DNA from: Pseudomonadota bacterium
Lineage (GTDB): Bacteria > Desulfobacterota > Desulfobulbia > Desulfobulbales > Desulfocapsaceae
DNA length: 64,000 nucleotides
Direction: 5' to 3'
NCBI GenBank assembly: GCA_018817385.1
Contig: JAHIUA010000043.1
Coordinates: 62,001-126,000 of the forward strand
The stretch's first letter is position 1; each line of letters begins with the position of its first letter. Made by a program: the position numbers and the translations under genes. This document shows, piece by piece, positions 62,989 through 64,000 of this stretch. The notes beneath the pieces are model-generated. The model ran no database searches. It worked only from the letters and a program-made list of their open reading frames with translations, and was not told the origin of the DNA.

Positions 62989-64000
62989 TGCCCATGGACG
63001 AACAGACACATCTCAATGTTCTTGTGGTTGAAGATGACCAGGATATGCGTGAATTCATCGAAGAAATTCTCGCAGAGCAGGGCTATATCGTGACCACGGT
63101 GGCAAATGGAAAAGAGGCCTTGGCAAGATTGGAAGAGGTTGCCTTCCCTGTGATTGTCTCAGATCTTAAAATGCCGGTTATGGACGGTATTACCTTGTTG
63201 GAAGAAATAGGTGCGAGAGATATTTTCAAACCTTTTGTCATTCTGATCACCGCATTTGGTGATATTGATGATGCAATTACATTGATTAATCGTGGCGCCT
63301 ACGATTATATTATTAAGCCTTTTAAAATGGAACAGCTCCTTATCTCGGTTAGGAAGGCGGCGGCTGAGTTGGCAATGCGGCGCAAGATTGAAACGTTGGA
63401 GCAGATTAGCAAGGGCCGTCACAGTCTCCATGATCTGATCGGCAAGAGTCCCTCCATGCACAAACTTTTTCGTTTTATTGAGAAAATTGCCGATACCTCC
63501 GGAAATGTTCTCCTTGAAGGGGAGACCGGCACCGGGAAAGAAGTTATTGCCAGGGCCATTCACCAGATTTCCACCAGAAAAGAGAAACCTTTTGTGCCGG
63601 TTAACTGTGCTGCCATCCCGGAAGGGCTCTTGGAGAGTGAGCTGTTCGGGTATGTCAAGGGGGCCTTTACGGATGCCGCTTCCGACAAAAAAGGATTGTT
63701 TGTGGAGGCGGCTGATGGCACGATTTTGTTGGACGAAATTGGTGAAATGCCCGTGGCTATTCAGGCCAAGATATTACGGGTCTTGCAGGACAGACAGATA
63801 CGACCAGTTGGCTCGAATGTCTTTCATCCTGTCGAGGCTCGGATTCTGGCGGCAACAAATAAAAACTTAAAGGAAGAGGTTGCTGGCGGACGTTTCAGGG
63901 AAGATCTTTATTACAGGTTGAATATTTTTAAAATAGAAGTGCCTCCGCTCAGAGAACGCCGGGAGGACATTCCTCTCTTGATAAGAGAATTCTTGAACCG
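62988..64000 (+). CDS. Sigma-54-dependent response regulator (3' end outside window)
   Basis: 337 codons are seen. Receiver domain: VVEDDQDMRE, phospho-Asp in VIVSDLKMPVMDG, and KPFKM. AAA+ domain: Walker A GETGTGKEV, VKGAFTDA in place of the standard GAFTGA (residues 225-230), Walker B TILLDEIGE and RLNIFKIEVPPLRERRED. The second Gly-to-Asp change in the sigma-54 contact loop is unusual but found in some natural activators. ATG overlaps the ferredoxin stop; an ATG at 62994 is an alternative. It is the likely partner of the kinase at 58328. Confidence 0.9.
   Translation, partial: MPMDEQTHLNVLVVEDDQDMREFIEEILAEQGYIVTTVANGKEALARLEEVAFPVIVSDLKMPVMDGITLLEEIGARDIFKPFVILITAFGDIDDAITLINRGAYDYIIKPFKMEQLLISVRKAAAELAMRRKIETLEQISKGRHSLHDLIGKSPSMHKLFRFIEKIADTSGNVLLEGETGTGKEVIARAIHQISTRKEKPFVPVNCAAIPEGLLESELFGYVKGAFTDAASDKKGLFVEAADGTILLDEIGEMPVAIQAKILRVLQDRQIRPVGSNVFHPVEARILAATNKNLKEEVAGGRFREDLYYRLNIFKIEVPPLRERREDIPLLIREFLN

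Overview
The window looks like chromosome from a Gram-negative anaerobe of the Desulfobacterota, most likely the Desulfobulbales (inference from gene content and protein style; no rRNA is present to confirm it). Pointers are a split-Soret-type cytochrome, a selenium-metabolism YedF/LysR pair, a heterodisulfide-reductase-like Fe-S protein, RegB/RegA, many two-component systems with sigma-54 activators, and PAS domains rich in cysteine. I see no tRNA, rRNA, CRISPR, prophage or intact insertion sequence, but there are several small non-autonomous mobile elements.

Layout. 1-394: 5' part of a phosphate acetyltransferase gene cut by the window edge. 484-635: first copy of a GTAAC-ended repeat. 1093-5189: a ZraP/ZraS/ZraR-like envelope-stress module (SHOCT membrane peptide, Met-rich periplasmic protein, kinase, sigma-54 activator) with a sigma-54 promoter. 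5291-9357: exported lipase-like hydrolase, then guaA and guaB on the minus strand, with a 109-bp palindrome at the end of guaA. 9542-17626: yciO, an HU/IHF protein, rpsA, a small orphan, a CBS protein, a fused aldolase/dehydrogenase, a zinc-ribbon protein and a PilT-type ATPase. 17742-20776: ilvD and a membrane-anchored coiled-coil protein. 21094-23964: LysR regulator divergent from yedF and an Fe-S oxidoreductase. 23973-28250: CBS/AcuB-like protein, FapA-like protein, a NifM-like isomerase gene broken by one in-frame amber codon, and a PilZ protein. 28716-35608: cardiolipin synthase, a DUF255 thioredoxin-domain protein, RegA/RegB and, divergent from them, a Tat-exported split-Soret-like cytochrome. 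36109-42972: CDF metal exporter, a rubrerythrin-like protein lacking most iron ligands, an EamA transporter, a large exported protein with a caspase-like His/Cys signature, and holA. 43101-51901: clpS-clpA, a small orphan, a CPA2 antiporter fused to a stress-protein domain, an ExeA-type ATPase and rmuC. 52214-57830: a large hybrid kinase, two small conserved-looking proteins and an exported acetolactate decarboxylase. 58328-64000: histidine kinase, sigma-54 promoter, dsbB-dsbA-tlpA-CXXC micropeptide-NapH-like ferredoxin, and an NtrC-type regulator running off the window.

The two most interesting systems are the last cluster and the 813-residue protein at 39156. In the cluster, a kinase and its likely sigma-54 activator bracket a complete membrane thiol/disulfide and Fe-S relay, with a sigma-54 promoter and a helically phased GTCC array placed as an upstream activator site. 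The 813-residue protein combines N-terminal helical repeats with a C-terminal RGHSY...GSCGG signature. The third theme is small mobile DNA: four copies of a repeat with IS66-like ends and degenerate 8-bp flanking repeats, and one unrelated 184-bp element that now encodes the last 19 residues of a histidine kinase.
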